DNA of 64,000 nt from Atrina japonica (lineage: Eukaryota; Mollusca; Bivalvia; Pterioida; Pinnidae), in assembly GCA_030159075.1 (NCBI GenBank), contig BROG01000128.1:300501-364500 (forward strand), given 5' to 3'. The notes under the pieces were generated by a model, which searched no databases, was not told where the DNA came from, and worked only from the letters and a program-made list of their open reading frames with translations. The position numbers and the translations under genes were made by a program. This document shows, piece by piece, positions 47,391 to 60,479 of this stretch. Numbering within the stretch: the stretch's first letter is position 1; every line of letters begins with the position of its first letter.

Positions 47391-47765
47391 TTACAGTTAT
47401 GTCGTGGTGATCAGAGACTGTGAATGTAATGTATCCGGGAAGATACCACATGTCTTCTGCAAATAAACTGCCAAATCTTTCACACGCTGACTGAAGCTAA
47501 GATACTTTACTGTTAAAACCCCATAATCTAACTAATCGACCACAGAGACCCTTAAGAAATCAATATGCTATTAAGCATGACTGGTTATGTTTAAAACACG
47601 TGAAAAGAAAATTAAAAAGAAAAGTAATCGGAGCGTAAGGTCATCATATTTCAATATATTTTGTTTCTTGTAAAATGCTAGTAGGTAGAATCTTTAACCT
47701 TTTTTATAAAAGGATTTATGATAAATTTTCGCTGCAAATGTATGTATAACAAATGCCTAACACAA
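47391..47765. other. Unrecognised 375-bp stretch between two PLE tail pieces
   Basis: The tail of the copy above stops at GGACTTGAT; the next tail piece restarts at GTTGTTGAGACATCCGTACC. The stretch between shows no gene or repeat I recognise. It may be an insertion or the gap between two separate insertions. Confidence 0.4.
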
Positions 47766-47769
47766 AGTT

Positions 47770-48010
47770 GAACTTGAAGTTGTTGAGACATCCGTACCAA
47801 TGGTGACGAGGTTTCGTTCCTCATGTATTTCATTTGGACTTGACTGTGGACTCACGGCGGTTGTGACCAGTCAACAGGGGATGCTTAATCCTCCATGACA
47901 CCTGATCCCACCTCTTGATTTGAGGTCCGTGTTTGTCCAATTTTTACCAAATTTGTATCTGTATCCTGGACATCCTAAAGATTTACACATTGGTATCTGA
48001 GATTTTTTAT
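47770..48010 (+). mobile_element. PLE 3' tail, nearly complete
   Basis: GTTGTTGAGACATCCGTACC through GGACTTGACTGTGGACTCAC, CAGTCAACAGGGGATGCTTA, CCTGATCCCACCTCTTGATT and TTTGGTATC-like TTGGTATCTGAGATTTTTTA. GGTTTCCAGA of the hairpin is shortened to a GATTTGA loop. Confidence 0.88.
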
Positions 48011-48019
48011 TTTTCTTAA

Positions 48020-48880
48020 TTCATACATTCACATTTACATGTATATTCCATTTCAAACTTTGATCACAGGAAATGTTTGTGCGTGGTATAAGCTTTGCTT
48101 CATACCAGGTGATCGTATCATGGAATGTAGCGATAAATAGGAATACGCCGAGAAGTTGATCTGGCAATGTAATGTGTTATACTACAAGACACATACTCAA
48201 ACTTATATTTATAATCATAAACGGAAAGTAATCACAAGCTTGGATAATTCTGATACACAATACATCTGTTTATTTCTAGTTAGTCTCGTTGTTTACAGAT
48301 ATATTATATCATACAGTTATTACAGATGATATACATATTCGCTAAGTGTATAAACATCCTTGTTTTTCTTTATTTGCTAGGGTTTTCTCTGTGTAAATGA
48401 GTTACTTAATCTATGGTGTGATTAGACAAATAGAGAATATGTACAGTTTCAATGCATTGCAGAAGATTTCGTAGTATATTATTTGCATCTAATATCTAAA
48501 GGTATGACGCAGATAGCTAATAATCAACACATCTATCTCTCAATATGCAGATATTGATTTAATAAGAGTATCTGAGTAGATAAGAGTTGAACAATTTTCA
48601 TATTGCTTTTTCCATATTATCAACCCACTACGTATTCACATGTATATGTCTCAAATTGCGACAACACTTAAAATTGTGTCCATGTTAAAAAGATAGAAAC
48701 CCACGAATGTACATTTGCTACTATTAATAAATTACAACTTATGTAGTACTGAAAGTTAAATGTATAAAACTACCACATCTTAATTACTGACAAAATGACA
48801 GAAATCTCTTACTAATTGATATTAACCTTAAGATCTTAAGTTTTGTTATCATCATTAGCAGCAGCAGCAGCATTACCTCC
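48020..48880. other. Intergenic, nothing supported
   Basis: No gene recognised. Confidence 0.4.
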
Positions 48881-48885
48881 ATTAA

Positions 48886-49018
48886 AGAACCCTCACTGCT
48901 CAATGGACGTAAGTGTCGAGCATTGGGTACACATTGAAACCATTCATCGACATTTGGTGACGTCTCTATATGAGTGAAAGATTTTGAGTAGGACGATAGA
49001 TAAAGATCGACAATCAAC
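48886..49018 (+). mobile_element. SINE fragment, 3' part (45.2-kb type)
   Basis: TTAAAGAACCCTCACTGCTC, GTAAGTGTCGAGCATTGGG, GGTGACGTCTCTATATGAGT and GAAAGATTTTGAGTAGGACG match the 3' half of the SINE at 45183-45459. Confidence 0.8.
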
Positions 49019-49019
49019 A

Positions 49020-49145
49020 TTTATTTTTATCATTATTACTATTATTATCAATATCATCATCATTACCATCATCATTATCATCATCATCATCATCATCATC
49101 ATCGGTATTATTATTATTATAATTATTATTATTATTATTTTATTA

Positions 49146-49179
<34 letters not shown>

Positions 49180-49197
49180 CATTATTATTATTGCCAT
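49020..49197 (+). repeat. (ATT)/(ATC) trinucleotide array
   Basis: TTATCATTATTACTATTATT passes into (ATC)n and then (ATT)n. It begins at the 3' end of the SINE fragment, a common birthplace of microsatellites. Confidence 0.95.
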
Positions 49198-49311
49198 CAC
49201 ACTATCTACACTATAACACTATCGGACATGTATAGTGTCTTGGGCATTTATTTTGGTCTCCTTTGGTAAAAACGATTATTTTATTGTTCATTACATCTAT
49301 TTTCAAGTAAA

Positions 49312-49665
49312 ACTCAGAATCATCTAACCTGCATTACATCCTTTCTCAAGTAAAATTCAGAATCATCAAACCTGCATTACATCTTTCTCAAGTAAAACCT
49401 GTTACTGTTCTCTAGTAAAACTCAGAATTATTGAACTTGTATTAAATCTTTTCTCAGGTAAAATCAGAATCATTGAACCTGTATTACATCTTTTCTCAAG
49501 TAAAACTCAGAATCATCGACCCTACATTACATCTTTCTCAAGTAAAACCTGTTACACATCTTATCTCAAGTAAAACTCTGATACATCGAACTTGTTACTC
49601 ATCTTATCTCGAGTAAAGCTCTGAAGCATCGAACCTGTTACACATCTTATCTCGAGTAAAACACA
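49312..49665 (+). repeat. About 45-bp minisatellite, roughly 8 copies
   Basis: Units contain TCAAGTAAAACTCAGAATCA followed by TCGAACCTGTATTACATCTT; some lose 10-15 bp. Later units read TCGAGTAAAACTCTGAAGCA. Confidence 0.85.
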
Positions 49666-49679
49666 ATGGCACATTTTAA

Positions 49680-50330
49680 AGTTCGTGTCCGAGTGGTTGC
49701 CTTGTCAAAACATGTCAAATCTTGTTAAATACTTGATATCTGAGTGAGTAACTGGATACGAGAGATATGCTATATAACTCAATAAACATGGTAATTTTGT
49801 CAAAATGTGAGACAATGTATTATATGTATTGATGAGAATTGCTGAATACACGATATACTAGGAATCTACTTTACTTATATTAAATCTATATTAAAGGCAT
49901 AAATTTTCTATTGTTTGTCTTCAATACGTCTTTATTGCTGCCCTGCAGTTTACATGAAAACAAAAACAAGATTGCAACGAGACTGCCGTGTCATCAGATA
50001 TAACGATATCCAAACTAATCATATTGATTGACACAGATATACATCGAAAACATTTTTAGAAAATAAGTGCCTTTCACAGACGAGCTTGCAAAATGAATTG
50101 AGTGTTAATGCATGTTCTAATAGAGGGCGAGGTCAGTTAATTTGGAAATTGACAAGTGTGTGCATGGCGACAACAAGCAACCATTTCTGTGCCAGCTATT
50201 TAAAAATGGTAAACAATCATTTTGTAACTTTTCTGATTCTTAAAGATAAATTTCTCAAAGGACTTAATGAATACACTTTTACATTCAGTATTAACGCATT
50301 GTCTTTTAACGAATTTAAAATATACTGGTA
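49680..50330. other. Intergenic, nothing supported
   Basis: No gene recognised; the frame at 50086-50367 shows no motif and ends in the repeat below. Confidence 0.35.
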
Positions 50331-50334
50331 TAAT

Positions 50335-50520
50335 GAAGAAGTACCAACGGGCAATCGAAATTCTTAGTTCATTAGAATACGACAAATTAGATATACAAAT
50401 GGTCTCAACATGAGGTACAATTGCGAATCCCAACCGGGACGGGACAAGGTGTACGGAAGGGGCGTCCCCTGTTAGTATGCCACACCCGTCGCAAATGTTA
50501 CATGGAAAGCTCTCGAGTTC
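50335..50520 (-). mobile_element. Second PLE-like tail family (T2), minus strand
   Basis: GAATACGACAAATTAGATAT, GGTCTCAACATGAGGTACAA, TTGCGAATCC, GACGGGACAAGGTGTACGGA, GCGTCCCCTGTTAGTATGCC and ACACCCGTCGCAAATG. Same block order as the main PLE tail (GGGATCAGGTGCCATGGAGG, AGCATCCCC, CACACCCGCC) but with a distinct sequence; shared with 51955-52110, 59850-59935 and 62765-63010. Confidence 0.65.
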
Positions 50521-50529
50521 GTTGAAAAT

Positions 50530-51950
50530 ATTCAGTTATTTGTATATATGATGGATTAATAATATACGAAAGTATGAAAATATACATTTTGTAAATCAAA
50601 CTTGTTTTTAGAAATAATCACTAGTAATGGTACATCAATTTGAAATAAGTAATTACCTAGTGATGTATAATTAATAATATTGATGACACTAACAATTAAA
50701 AAATAAACGTTTATTTGCTCGTATTGGTAACAATAACAATGGAAGATATAGCTATTATGTCTCAATTCAGTCTATATAGTGATGGGATGGAGAGACAAGA
50801 GTCATTTCATTTTTTTTTTTCGTGTTTATAAATTAGAAGCTGTCTAGAGTAATTCCAGCCTCAGTATACTTATAGGTGGAGTGTATAACAGCATTAGCAT
50901 TGTACATTATGTAAAACACGTATGATACAACGGTAAACATCTGTGCTTAACAGTACGTTTTTTAAGATTGAATGTGTAATGTTCATTTTTCGTAAAATAT
51001 CAAGCAAAATTATTGTGATTGAAATACTACAAGATAAGTTACATGGGCATTCAAGGTACCCTATATACCAATAATAAAACGTCACCAAAATGTCTATGTT
51101 CTAGACCTTGTATTTTTGTGAACCAAAAATATTCACATCTTCAACATATGTATAAACATTCACCAAACCGCAAACCTAATTTTCCTCCAGTTAATACAAA
51201 TGAATGAGAAAAACTAGGTTTAACAGAATAAAACAAGGATTAATTCATTGACGTTATCATGACGTACCATAAATAAGTATTTTTTTTCGTATTTTACTAT
51301 TGTATGGGTCTTACCGTTGTGGAAACCTTGTATTATCTGTTATTTCGAACTTGTTCAGACTTTCAACGGTTCAACCGAAGCCTTGCGTTACTCTAATATG
51401 CCAAATTTGACAACAGATGTTTCAGGCACGTCACTTATCATTAAGTAGATATTTATCATTCAATATATCAAGCAATTACCGTTCCTCAAATCTCGTAGCG
51501 TATTTCATTATGCTATATTAGTACTGATACTCTAATAATGGAAGCATGAATAACGATTTATACAATAGTTGTTTTGTATTCAATATTTGGAAGTGATTTG
51601 TAACAGCAAACCCAATTTGACGGACTACAAACAAATGTAAAATCGTGTGTCATAGATAGTAAAATACCACATCATGAGCATGTTACAAATGAAATATCGC
51701 TGAAAAATTTGGGTAATGATAGTGCACGACAGTCCTCTAATGTAGATGATATCAGCTTCACATCTGGTGAGATTCGGGAAAGGATATGACAAAATAGCAT
51801 ATGGAAAGAAACAACGCAGACCTGTGTTCAATCGCATCATTCCTTACTTATATATAAAATCCATTGCAGTGAATTAATCAAGTGATTAACCCCGCTCTCA
51901 AGAATGTTAGATAGTACTCTGGAATACGACCATATACAATGACTCCCTCG
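50530..51950. other. Intergenic; one piece of the 20-bp repeat
   Basis: No gene. At 51185-51235, TCCAGTTAATACAAATGAAT and GAGAAAAACTAGGTTTAAC are units of the 20-bp repeat at 23.9 kb, in opposite orientations. Confidence 0.4.
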
Positions 51951-51954
51951 TACT

Positions 51955-52110
51955 AATCCGATCTTAAATTAACAGATGACCTTTTAACTGAAATCGAAAG
52001 GTCTCAATGGAAGATTTGCGACGGTTGTGGCATGCTAACGAGAGACGCTGACTCCTTTTGGGCACCTTGTCCCATCCCCTTTGAAATTCGCAATTGTTTT
52101 TCATGTTAAG
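51955..52110 (+). mobile_element. T2 tail fragment, plus strand
   Basis: TTAACAGATGACCTTTTAAC, GCGACGGTTGTGGCATGCTA, CGCTGACTCCTTTTGGGCAC, CTTGTCCCATCCCCTTT and ATTCGCAATTGTTTTTCATG form the inverse of the T2 copies at 50.4 and 62.8 kb. It runs directly into a main-family tail in the other orientation. Confidence 0.65.
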
Positions 52111-52119
52111 ACCGTTGAA

Positions 52120-52285
52120 ATTTCAGATTCCAAAGTATAAATTTTCATAATGTCCAGGATATAGGTACAAATCTGTTAAATATTGAACAAACACGACCCT
52201 CTGGAAACCAAGAGATGGGATCAGGTGTCATGGAGGAATAAGAATCCCAAGTCCGCCGGTCACACCCGATATGACTCAATTTGTC
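52120..52285 (-). mobile_element. PLE 3' tail fragment, minus strand
   Basis: AATTTCAGATTCCAAAGTAT, ATGTCCAGGATATAGGTACA, GAACAAACACGACCCTCTGG, GATGGGATCAGGTGTCATGG and AGTCCGCCGGTCACACCCG. It is nose to nose with the T2 fragment. Confidence 0.85.
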
Positions 52286-52289
52286 GTCT

Positions 52290-53330
52290 TCTAACTGACT
52301 TGGAGTATTACCCGGTACTTCTTTATTATAACTTTTTTTGAAAAAAAAGAAAAATTCTTTACAATAACTTTCACCATATTTTAGCATCTGTATTCAATAG
52401 TTAACATTCAAAAACATCATTTACGGATTTTTTTTAATAACTGTAGTGTGGATTGGTATTGGAGATTAGTTATTAAATATTAATTTGGCACGAATGTAGC
52501 AGAAAATCAGCATTTTGTCAGCAATGGAATTTTTACGAAACGCGTATCGCTAAATAGCCATGGAAAACATACAGAATATTCCGCCCGGAAACCTGGTAAA
52601 AATGACCTTCACTTTTACATCCAAAGATGTCTGCATTGCGTTTATGTCACATAGTTTCACCACGGACTAAAAATTAAGCTCAACAGTTGTCAAACTATAA
52701 CACGTGATCTTATATTTGCAGAAAATCTTTGAACTTCTTTTCCCCCGGAGATGTCTTTTATGTTATATGCAATCGATTGTTTTAAATTAAAATTTGTATT
52801 CGTAGTGCAAAGAGTACATAAACAAAACTCTACATCGTACGAAGGGAATAAATCAATCCATTCTATTTGTACATAACACTTAAAAAGTACAGTAGATTTA
52901 GTATTAGATAAATGCACCGGTTCGTGTAGATTGTAATAACAAAATTCTTGTCAATTTATGAGTGAAGTCGGTGTCAGTATTCAAGCAATGTCATAATGAT
53001 AAATCAGCACTGTAGTTTTGTTTGATATTTTGTACCTTTGATAGTAAAACTTTGAGAAGATGAGCACTAGTTGTCATTGAGATATGATTTACTACATTGA
53101 GATCGATTTTAAGTTTAGTTTTAATGAGAACGTGATTTAAGGTTAGTACATACATAAACAAACACTAGACCCTCAGATAAACGTTTGCTCTTTTTTAAAT
53201 CTGTTAATGCTTAACTGCAAAAAATAATCAGAACACGATACAAAATGACGACACAGACATGGTGAAGTAATATTGATAATACAGGGAGGTAACTCTTATA
53301 CATTTGTATTTAATTGTTCTGTAGCACGCT
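52290..53330. other. Intergenic, nothing supported
   Basis: No gene recognised. Confidence 0.4.
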
Positions 53331-53336
53331 GTCATT

Positions 53337-53337
<1 letters not shown>

Positions 53338-53395
<58 letters not shown>
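53338..53395. repeat. (CA)n microsatellite, about 29 units
   Basis: Uninterrupted CA dinucleotides. Confidence 0.98.
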
Positions 53396-53398
<3 letters not shown>

Positions 53399-53659
53399 AC
53401 AGACACTATGATATACATACGTTTCATTAAAATTATCTGATATATTTTATACATTTCTGTGTTTTATATATTATTGTAGAAATTTATATATAAGTACATT
53501 TCTTCCTGGCCACAGAATTGCCTCATCCAAGATCAGGGTGTATATAAAATTTGTTTAGGTAATTTAAAATGGTTTTAACTTCTAAAAGGGTTTTCGAGAT
53601 TTACAAAAATATGTGTTTACTTTTGTGGCAAATAGTTCCGATGTTCAAGAATAGTCGTA

Positions 53660-53976
53660 AAAGAAAATTAGCTGTGTTTACCCCAAAACTTATAATTCAA
53701 AGTTATTCTGGTTTTACTCATTGTACTTGGTTGATACACAATAACAAATAAGAGCTATACACAAGCATAACAAATCTTATATTCCTATATATTTTGTGAA
53801 AGTAAGGGCAGGTCCAGTGTGTATTCATATACAAATGAATACTTGCCAAACGGGATTTCTCAAAATAAATAGAAATTGAACAATTTGTATGCTTGTGTAT
53901 ATCTCTTTTTCTTATTGTATGTCAATCTAGATAATAAAAAGGACAATTAAAAAAGCACAGCTAATGTCCGTTTAAT
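53660..53976. mobile_element. Fold-back MITE, about 317 bp, older copy
   Basis: AAAATTAGCTGTGTTTACCC on the left; ACAGCTAATGTCCGTTTA on the right. Internal AATAAGAGCTATACACAAGC and CTATATATTTTGTGAAAG align with the 17.6-kb copy, as do GTGTATATCTCTTTTTCTTA and TTGTATGTCAATCTAG. The left terminal repeat has decayed. Confidence 0.7.
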
Positions 53977-53989
53977 CTTGAACAAAAAT

Positions 53990-55070
53990 TGTACTTGATT
54001 CAGTAGGCCTACTGGTGAGTTTAATCTTTATGTAGTCCAAGGACACAGAAATAATACTTATATATATGGGAATTGCAAAAGTCATGATTAGGAAAGGAAT
54101 TCTGTTTTCCTAACTATTTTCTCCTTAGAAATCTACGATATTTTTGCGTGAGAAGTTTGACCTGTTATCTGCCTCTTTCAACGATTAATGATTGCAAATC
54201 GCCATTGTGTTCAATTTCTGTAGACAATATTCAACGATTGGCCGAATGACTTTAAACAATTCGAAAGACTTTCCAGTAATGAAATCATCATATAATGAAC
54301 GTTGTCCGTCAGAAACAGAACCTACAATACTTTGACTCTATCATTTTTATTAGTTATGGCTCACTTATTTCTTTCACACATTACTACTGCTGCCTCTAAC
54401 GACCGAGATGATACCATAAAACAGCATATATGTTAATATCGGCATATGAATGGCGGTAAAGTATAGTCTTATTCATGCCTTAACAATTTCAAGACCAGAC
54501 AATCTGTCAATATGTACTGGCAAACACTACATAAATGAAACAGATAAAATTAAACCCAAACTTACAACATATATATCAAATTCTCACGCACCATTTCAAA
54601 TCCTTCCCGTGCTAAAACGCGCGCTAATTCAATTTGTATTCTACTTTTAATGTGACACAAGGTAACCAGCTACCAAACCTGATCGTATTTGGCTTCTAGT
54701 TCCCACTATCCGATACCAGTTATGTACCATTAGAAACCTATTATTTATTGAAATTCAAGGCTATAGTTTTTGTGTTAATGTCCTTGGTATACTCAAAATC
54801 AAATCAAACGGCAAGGAGAGGAGAGAAAATTGAATTTGTTACAGCATTATTAGCAACCCTCATGTATAAACACAAGTTTTATTAAATTTCCAGACTGTTA
54901 TTACAAAGCAACCGATCTGAAAGTCAATGCAATTAAGACTATGCTAAATGTCTTAACAGAAATCATTTAAGATGATTTTAGTATACTACTGTAAAACAAT
55001 TAAAATGAATCAATTACATTGTATCAAAGTAATGATGTAGGTTGTCTTTTTCACAACGAAATTGATAGGA
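53990..55070. other. Intergenic, nothing supported
   Basis: No gene; the 66-codon frame at 54450 has no motif. Confidence 0.4.
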
Positions 55071-55074
55071 CAGC

Positions 55075-55177
<103 letters not shown>

Positions 55178-55179
55178 CA

Positions 55180-55700
55180 AGTTAGTATAAAGCACGAACT
55201 TATGCTTTATAAATACATGTATTTCTCTACACTACATGCATCGTTAACCGATCCTTTGTCATTTACCTTTCATATCTATCTCTTTGACAGAGTTTTCATG
55301 TTCGGAATTCTCGTCACTGCTATTGAAACATTCATTTTTGTGAATATTTAGATGGCCAAATGTTAGGGCGTCGAGCATGGGAGCCAGGCGATTGATGCTG
55401 TAGGTCGAGAGTTGGAGTTGTAGAACATCACAATTATTTATAAATATTTACTTTATTCCGTTAGTGCTTTCACTATAATGGTTCTTCGGACGAAAAATGT
55501 CGTTACTAACAGTTAAAATTGTTCATTGTTCAATCACGTGATTATGACGTCAGACGGTAGATATTATCATTTACACAATTATATTTATAAAACGATTATT
55601 TTCTGTTTGGGGTCGTAGATTTTTATGAAATAAAATTCTTTTACTTTTCTTAGATCGTCTTCATTATTCCACATTTTAAAGAAACCACAGTTTCCGTTTT
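55180..55700. other. Intergenic, nothing supported
   Basis: No gene recognised. Confidence 0.4.
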
Positions 55701-55701
55701 A

Positions 55702-55707
<6 letters not shown>

Positions 55708-55797
<90 letters not shown>

Positions 55798-55830
55798 ATA
55801 TGATATAATATAATATAATATAATATAATT
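55708..55830. repeat. (TA)n then (TATAA)n
   Basis: About 42 TA units followed by imperfect ATAATATAAT repeats. Confidence 0.96.
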
Positions 55831-55839
55831 TCTATTAAC

Positions 55840-56635
55840 CGGTTAACTGATTGTTTTTTCGATCAAGTACTCGGTTACTCGGTCACTTGTGTAAGATTAC
55901 AGTTGCAGACCCAGATATTATTCAAAATGGGAGGTGCAAGGAGGTATATTATCTTCTATCATGAAAATGTTTAATCTTAAAAGCTCTGCGGGTCATTCTA
56001 TAGCTTTCACACACTACGTAAGGAGGACTTTTTTGTCATATCTAAAATATCACATTGGTAAAAATGAAAGGTTCAGCAGGCATAAGTCAATCAAGAGCCA
56101 AGTCTAGAAGAGTCGGTAATATGTTCCCCGCTAATATTTCATTGTTTTGTTTTCACCTAAATTAAGCTAAATCTAAATGGTTTTGGAAAACCAGTACCCT
56201 ACATAAATTCAGCAATGTATCGTTTTATTCAATGAATTATTAAATAAATATATGTACATACAATTGATTTCTGAATTTCAGGTGTAAATGGCGGCAGTTT
56301 CTTACTTTTACCAGCGATTAAGCTTAACATATTTCTTAACGGTATTTAAGACAAAATTATCTTAAAACTAATGTAAATTATTATACTTAAACAATACAAA
56401 GAACCCTTCGCTGGATTTAGCAAAAACATTAATTGTTGTATAAACACATATCTAACAAGGTGGGTCAAATCAAATAATTTTTAAATTATGTTGGAGTAAT
56501 CAAGTACTGACTTTAGTATTCGATAATTGGACCATCCGACCAGTTACTCGTTGACAACCTAATCCTGATATATATAACAAAGAATATAAAAGAATACTAT
56601 TTGTTTTAGTCACCTTACAGATATTTCATTCCAGG
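55840..56635. other. Intergenic, nothing supported
   Basis: No gene recognised. Confidence 0.4.
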
Positions 56636-56639
56636 TGCT

Positions 56640-56915
56640 AATCGATTACGCTGTTTCGCAAAGCTAAATGTTGGGTTGCATATTTGAATGTACCAACTGT
56701 GACGAGGATTAGTTCCTTACATATTTCATATGGATTTGACTGTGGACTCACGGCGGATGTGACCGGTCGACAGAGGATGCTTACTCCTCCATGGCACCTG
56801 ATCCCACGTCTTGATTTCCAGAGGTCCGTCTTTGTCCATTTTTTTACCTGAATTTGTATCTTTATCCTGGGCATCCTTTAGATTTAAACTTTGGTATCTG
56901 AGATTTTTTATTTAT
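56640..56915 (+). mobile_element. PLE 3' tail, nearly complete
   Basis: GCTAAATGTTGGGTTGC, GTACCAACTGTGACGAGGAT, GGATTTGACTGTGGACTCAC, GGCGGATGTGACCGGTCGAC, AGAGGATGCTTACTCCTCCA, CACGTCTTGATTTCCAGAGG, TTTGTCCATTTTTTTACC and CTTTGGTATCTGAGATTTTT. Confidence 0.9.
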
Positions 56916-56994
56916 TGGCAATATATTGCAATACGCATTGCAATACATAACTTAAATATTGCAATATATCATGATATGCTCTCTCCATTTCGTG

Positions 56995-57159
<165 letters not shown>

Positions 57160-57161
<2 letters not shown>

Positions 57162-58010
57162 TTTGCATACGCAGAATACTCATTTGATAGAAATAAGAAT
57201 GGAAGAGTAGAAGATAGCAAACAATTTTATGGGTAACATGTGGGTGGGATAACATATTGACTATATTTAATTATCCTCAATTATAGGTGCACCAGGTTCA
57301 TACTAGGTACCCGGAAGATAGGGTCCACAATAACATTCGATATACATATATGTTGGACTTGGTATCTCATCACATTCTGGTTAAACTAATTGGACATTAA
57401 AACAAAATGTATTATCTGTAAACGAATGTAAAAATACGATTTCCATTAAATTTCTCTTCTTGCAAAACTGAAAGCCCACAATTATTTCGAAATATTAACT
57501 ATCCTGGGTATATTAGAAGTAAACGATAACAATATCAATGTTATGATTTATTTGATACAATTCCCTGAAGTATCAAAATTTCTAGTCGGGCACGACGTTG
57601 TGTGATGCATGTTATTGTTTGTGTTAATATGATTTATATTATCAGGAAAACATGCTCTCGGCCAAAATATCAGTGTTTTTTTTTTATAAAAATTATACAA
57701 GATACAATTAGTTTCTATATTCGTCGCTTTCAACTTGCAAGAGTGCGTGTTAATTGTTGTTCTGATTTTCTGACAACACAAGTGGCTGTGTTGATAAAAT
57801 AAAGTGATTGTTATGGATGTCAATCTTTGCTAAACAAACATGACATATTTCATGACACACAGATTCGTGTAGAAATGAAAATACTTAAAACATTGCCAAG
57901 ATATTGATCACATTAATTTTTCTGCCCTTTTATCTGAGATAGAAGCAACACAAAATATTATTTTCAAGCTGAATTTCTATTCCAATTTTGGATAAATAGT
58001 CAAGCCATTA
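57160..58010. other. Intergenic, nothing supported
   Basis: No gene recognised. Confidence 0.4.
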
Positions 58011-58014
58011 TTGC

Positions 58015-58240
58015 ACCAGCTCGTGTACAACGTTTACCAATTTAGCAGCGAGGCAACATCACCTGCTTAGATCCACCAACGCGCTTCTAACCACTGTCTC
58101 TAAAATCTCGTCGATGTGAATTCGAACCGAGTTGAAACCTGAGCTAATATGGAACGGAAGTTTACCAGTATCCCTTCTCTTGGTACTTGGTGCCGGGTTA
58201 CTTTTCCATCATTAAAATACGATTGCCAACAACATTAAAA
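58015..58240 (+). mobile_element. Degraded SINE, plus strand
   Basis: CGCGCTTCTAACCACTGTCT, GAATTCGAACCGAGTTGAAA, CCAGTATCCC, GGTACTTGGTGCCGGGTTAC and TTTTCCATCATTAAAATACG follow the order of the 8.2-kb type SINE (A-box region, B-box, CCAGTGG, GTAACCGGGTT, CCTCCGCCATTAA). Confidence 0.55.
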
Positions 58241-58409
58241 TAGTTCTTTGTTTAAAGTGATTACTCATACCACCTAATTGGAGCCTACTAAAAATTCGGG
58301 CTCAACTTATGAAATCCTAATGAAAAAGGAATTGTGTTGAATAATCAATTCGAACTATTTTTTTCAAATTTATTACTTTGGAAGTTAAATTAATGTTGAT
58401 GAGAACTAT

Positions 58410-58492
58410 CACGTTTAAATGAGATACTATTGCGTTTTAACGAGATAACTAACGCGTTAAAACGAGAAAGTTATCGCGTTACAACGACAAAA
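58410..58492. repeat. Short palindromic AACGAGATAACT repeats
   Basis: GTTTTAACGAGATAACTAAC, GCGTTAAAACGAGAAAGTTA and TCGCGTTACAACGAC: inverted GTTTTAACG/CGTTAAAAC around CGCG, with direct repeats. Confidence 0.6.
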
Positions 58493-59208
58493 ATATTTTT
58501 TCTTTGCAGTAACCTTAATATGCTTCCGTAGTTATGTGTAGTGTGAGGACCAGGTAAAAAACAAACGAACGTCGAATTAGAAAACAAACCAAGATAATGG
58601 TATAAAAAATGAGAGCAACATTAAAATATTCTAAGGTAATTTTTTGCCATGATATAATTGCTAATTGTCTAGTCCGGCAACAGCAAGGAAGAAAAGATGG
58701 ATTCTAAGAGAAAAGCAGAAATCAATAAAAATAGCTATCTGTCATGTGAATCTTATCATTAGAAACTGCGGCAGCCTGCAAAAAGTGTGAAAGTTTAATA
58801 AAAGATTAATGATATTGCTAAGTATATATTTATTTACCGATATATACGCTTCTGTGTACCGATCTATTTCTTCACTGATTTTATCCTGACAGATCTACAA
58901 ATTAGACAGTTATCCAACAAGTTTTGTTACCAAACTTAGATGATTCCTTTCTAAAAAGAATAATACTTGTGCAATAATGGAGTAATGGTAAAAAAGGAAA
59001 AAAACGCAATACATGATTTATCATTCTACGGTTTATTCTGGGGACTCGATTGTGTTAGCCAGTACCACAGCAGGTATACATATTATACATTTAATGGGAG
59101 ATGAATCCAAATGTATTTAACCCCTTTCATCAATAATACCATCGAAGTGTTGTACTCGAAATCTTCAATTGTCCCAACATTTTAGCATTGGCATTATTAT
59201 ATAAACAG

Positions 59209-59347
<139 letters not shown>

Positions 59348-59849
59348 ATTACCACAACGTGCTAAGGAACCAAACCACATTTATATACATGTATATACAT
59401 GACTCTTCTGATTGGATTGTATAGTTTCTGTGCAGAATCATTCTCGGCTTAAACTTTTGTTAAGTTAATTGGTTGACTTCAAATTTTAACTTTTTAATTA
59501 TTATTCTATTGCCATCTAATTTTTTTTTACCATTTGTTATGTTAGTTGTATATGTGCGCCTAGGTCTGAATATTATATCAATCAAAATTCTTTTCCTGTG
59601 ATGGTGTCTAACTTCATTTTCAGAAAGTATAATTTCACATTCTCAAAGGAATTAAATCAATAGCTGTAACTGGCATCTTTATAAGTTGATGCATTTATAC
59701 ACAGTCTGTAGCAAGCTATTCATTACCGTCAAATATGCACAGTGAAAAGATCCCATCGCATGCGCTGTGGTATGAAATCGAATACAGGTCGCATTAGTGT
59801 CAGTTGACAGGTGAAAATTGAGAACATTCTAAAGTTAAAATAAAGAAGT

Positions 59850-59935
59850 ACCAATGAATATTAAAATACGACAAATTTGATATAAAATTATCTCAACATG
59901 AAGAACAATTGCCAATCTCAAATGGGATGAGTAAG
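59850..59935 (-). mobile_element. T2 tail fragment, minus strand
   Basis: AAGAAGTACCAATGAATATT, AAATACGACAAATTTGATAT, TATCTCAACATGAAGAACAA and TTGCCAATC match 50335-50440. Confidence 0.6.
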
Positions 59936-59944
59936 AATGCAATA

Positions 59945-60055
59945 TTAACTTTATTCGCTTAGCCATTCAAATTTCAGAATTAACATTTCCTGCTTAGCCA
60001 GTCAGATTTCAGAATTAACTTTGCCTGTTTAGCCAGTCAGATTTCATATTATCTA
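59945..60055 (+). repeat. About 37-bp tandem repeat, 3 copies
   Basis: TTAGCCATTCAAATTTCAGA, TTAGCCAGTCAGATTTCAGA and TTAGCCAGTCAGATTTCATA, each followed by ATTAAC-like spacer. Confidence 0.85.
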
Positions 60056-60479
60056 ACCTTCAGAAAAAAGAGTGGCAGGTGGCCACACTATTATTGATAC
60101 TGACTGGCTCCCTGTTTTATTATCTATCTATAAAAGAGGTCATCGCTGTTTAGGGATAAGGACTAAATTTAATGACAGGACTGTCATGCATGGAATGATA
60201 AGTCATCTATCATTAGTTTAAAAAGTCAAATGAACCTACGAATGAGAACTGAATCGAAGTTTAAATGTTACAGTTGCCGTTAGTAGAATCATCGTCAGAT
60301 ATCTTTTGCTTTTTGGTGTTTAATTTTTTTCTAATTATTGTTGTAACTATTATACTTATTTCATCCACTACTCTGACTCAACACGCTTTAAAACACTTAA
60401 ATAAATTTAAAAGATGCCGGACATTGTAATACATAAACATGAATGTATTGTTAAAGAACAAGTCTTTCACCGCATCATC

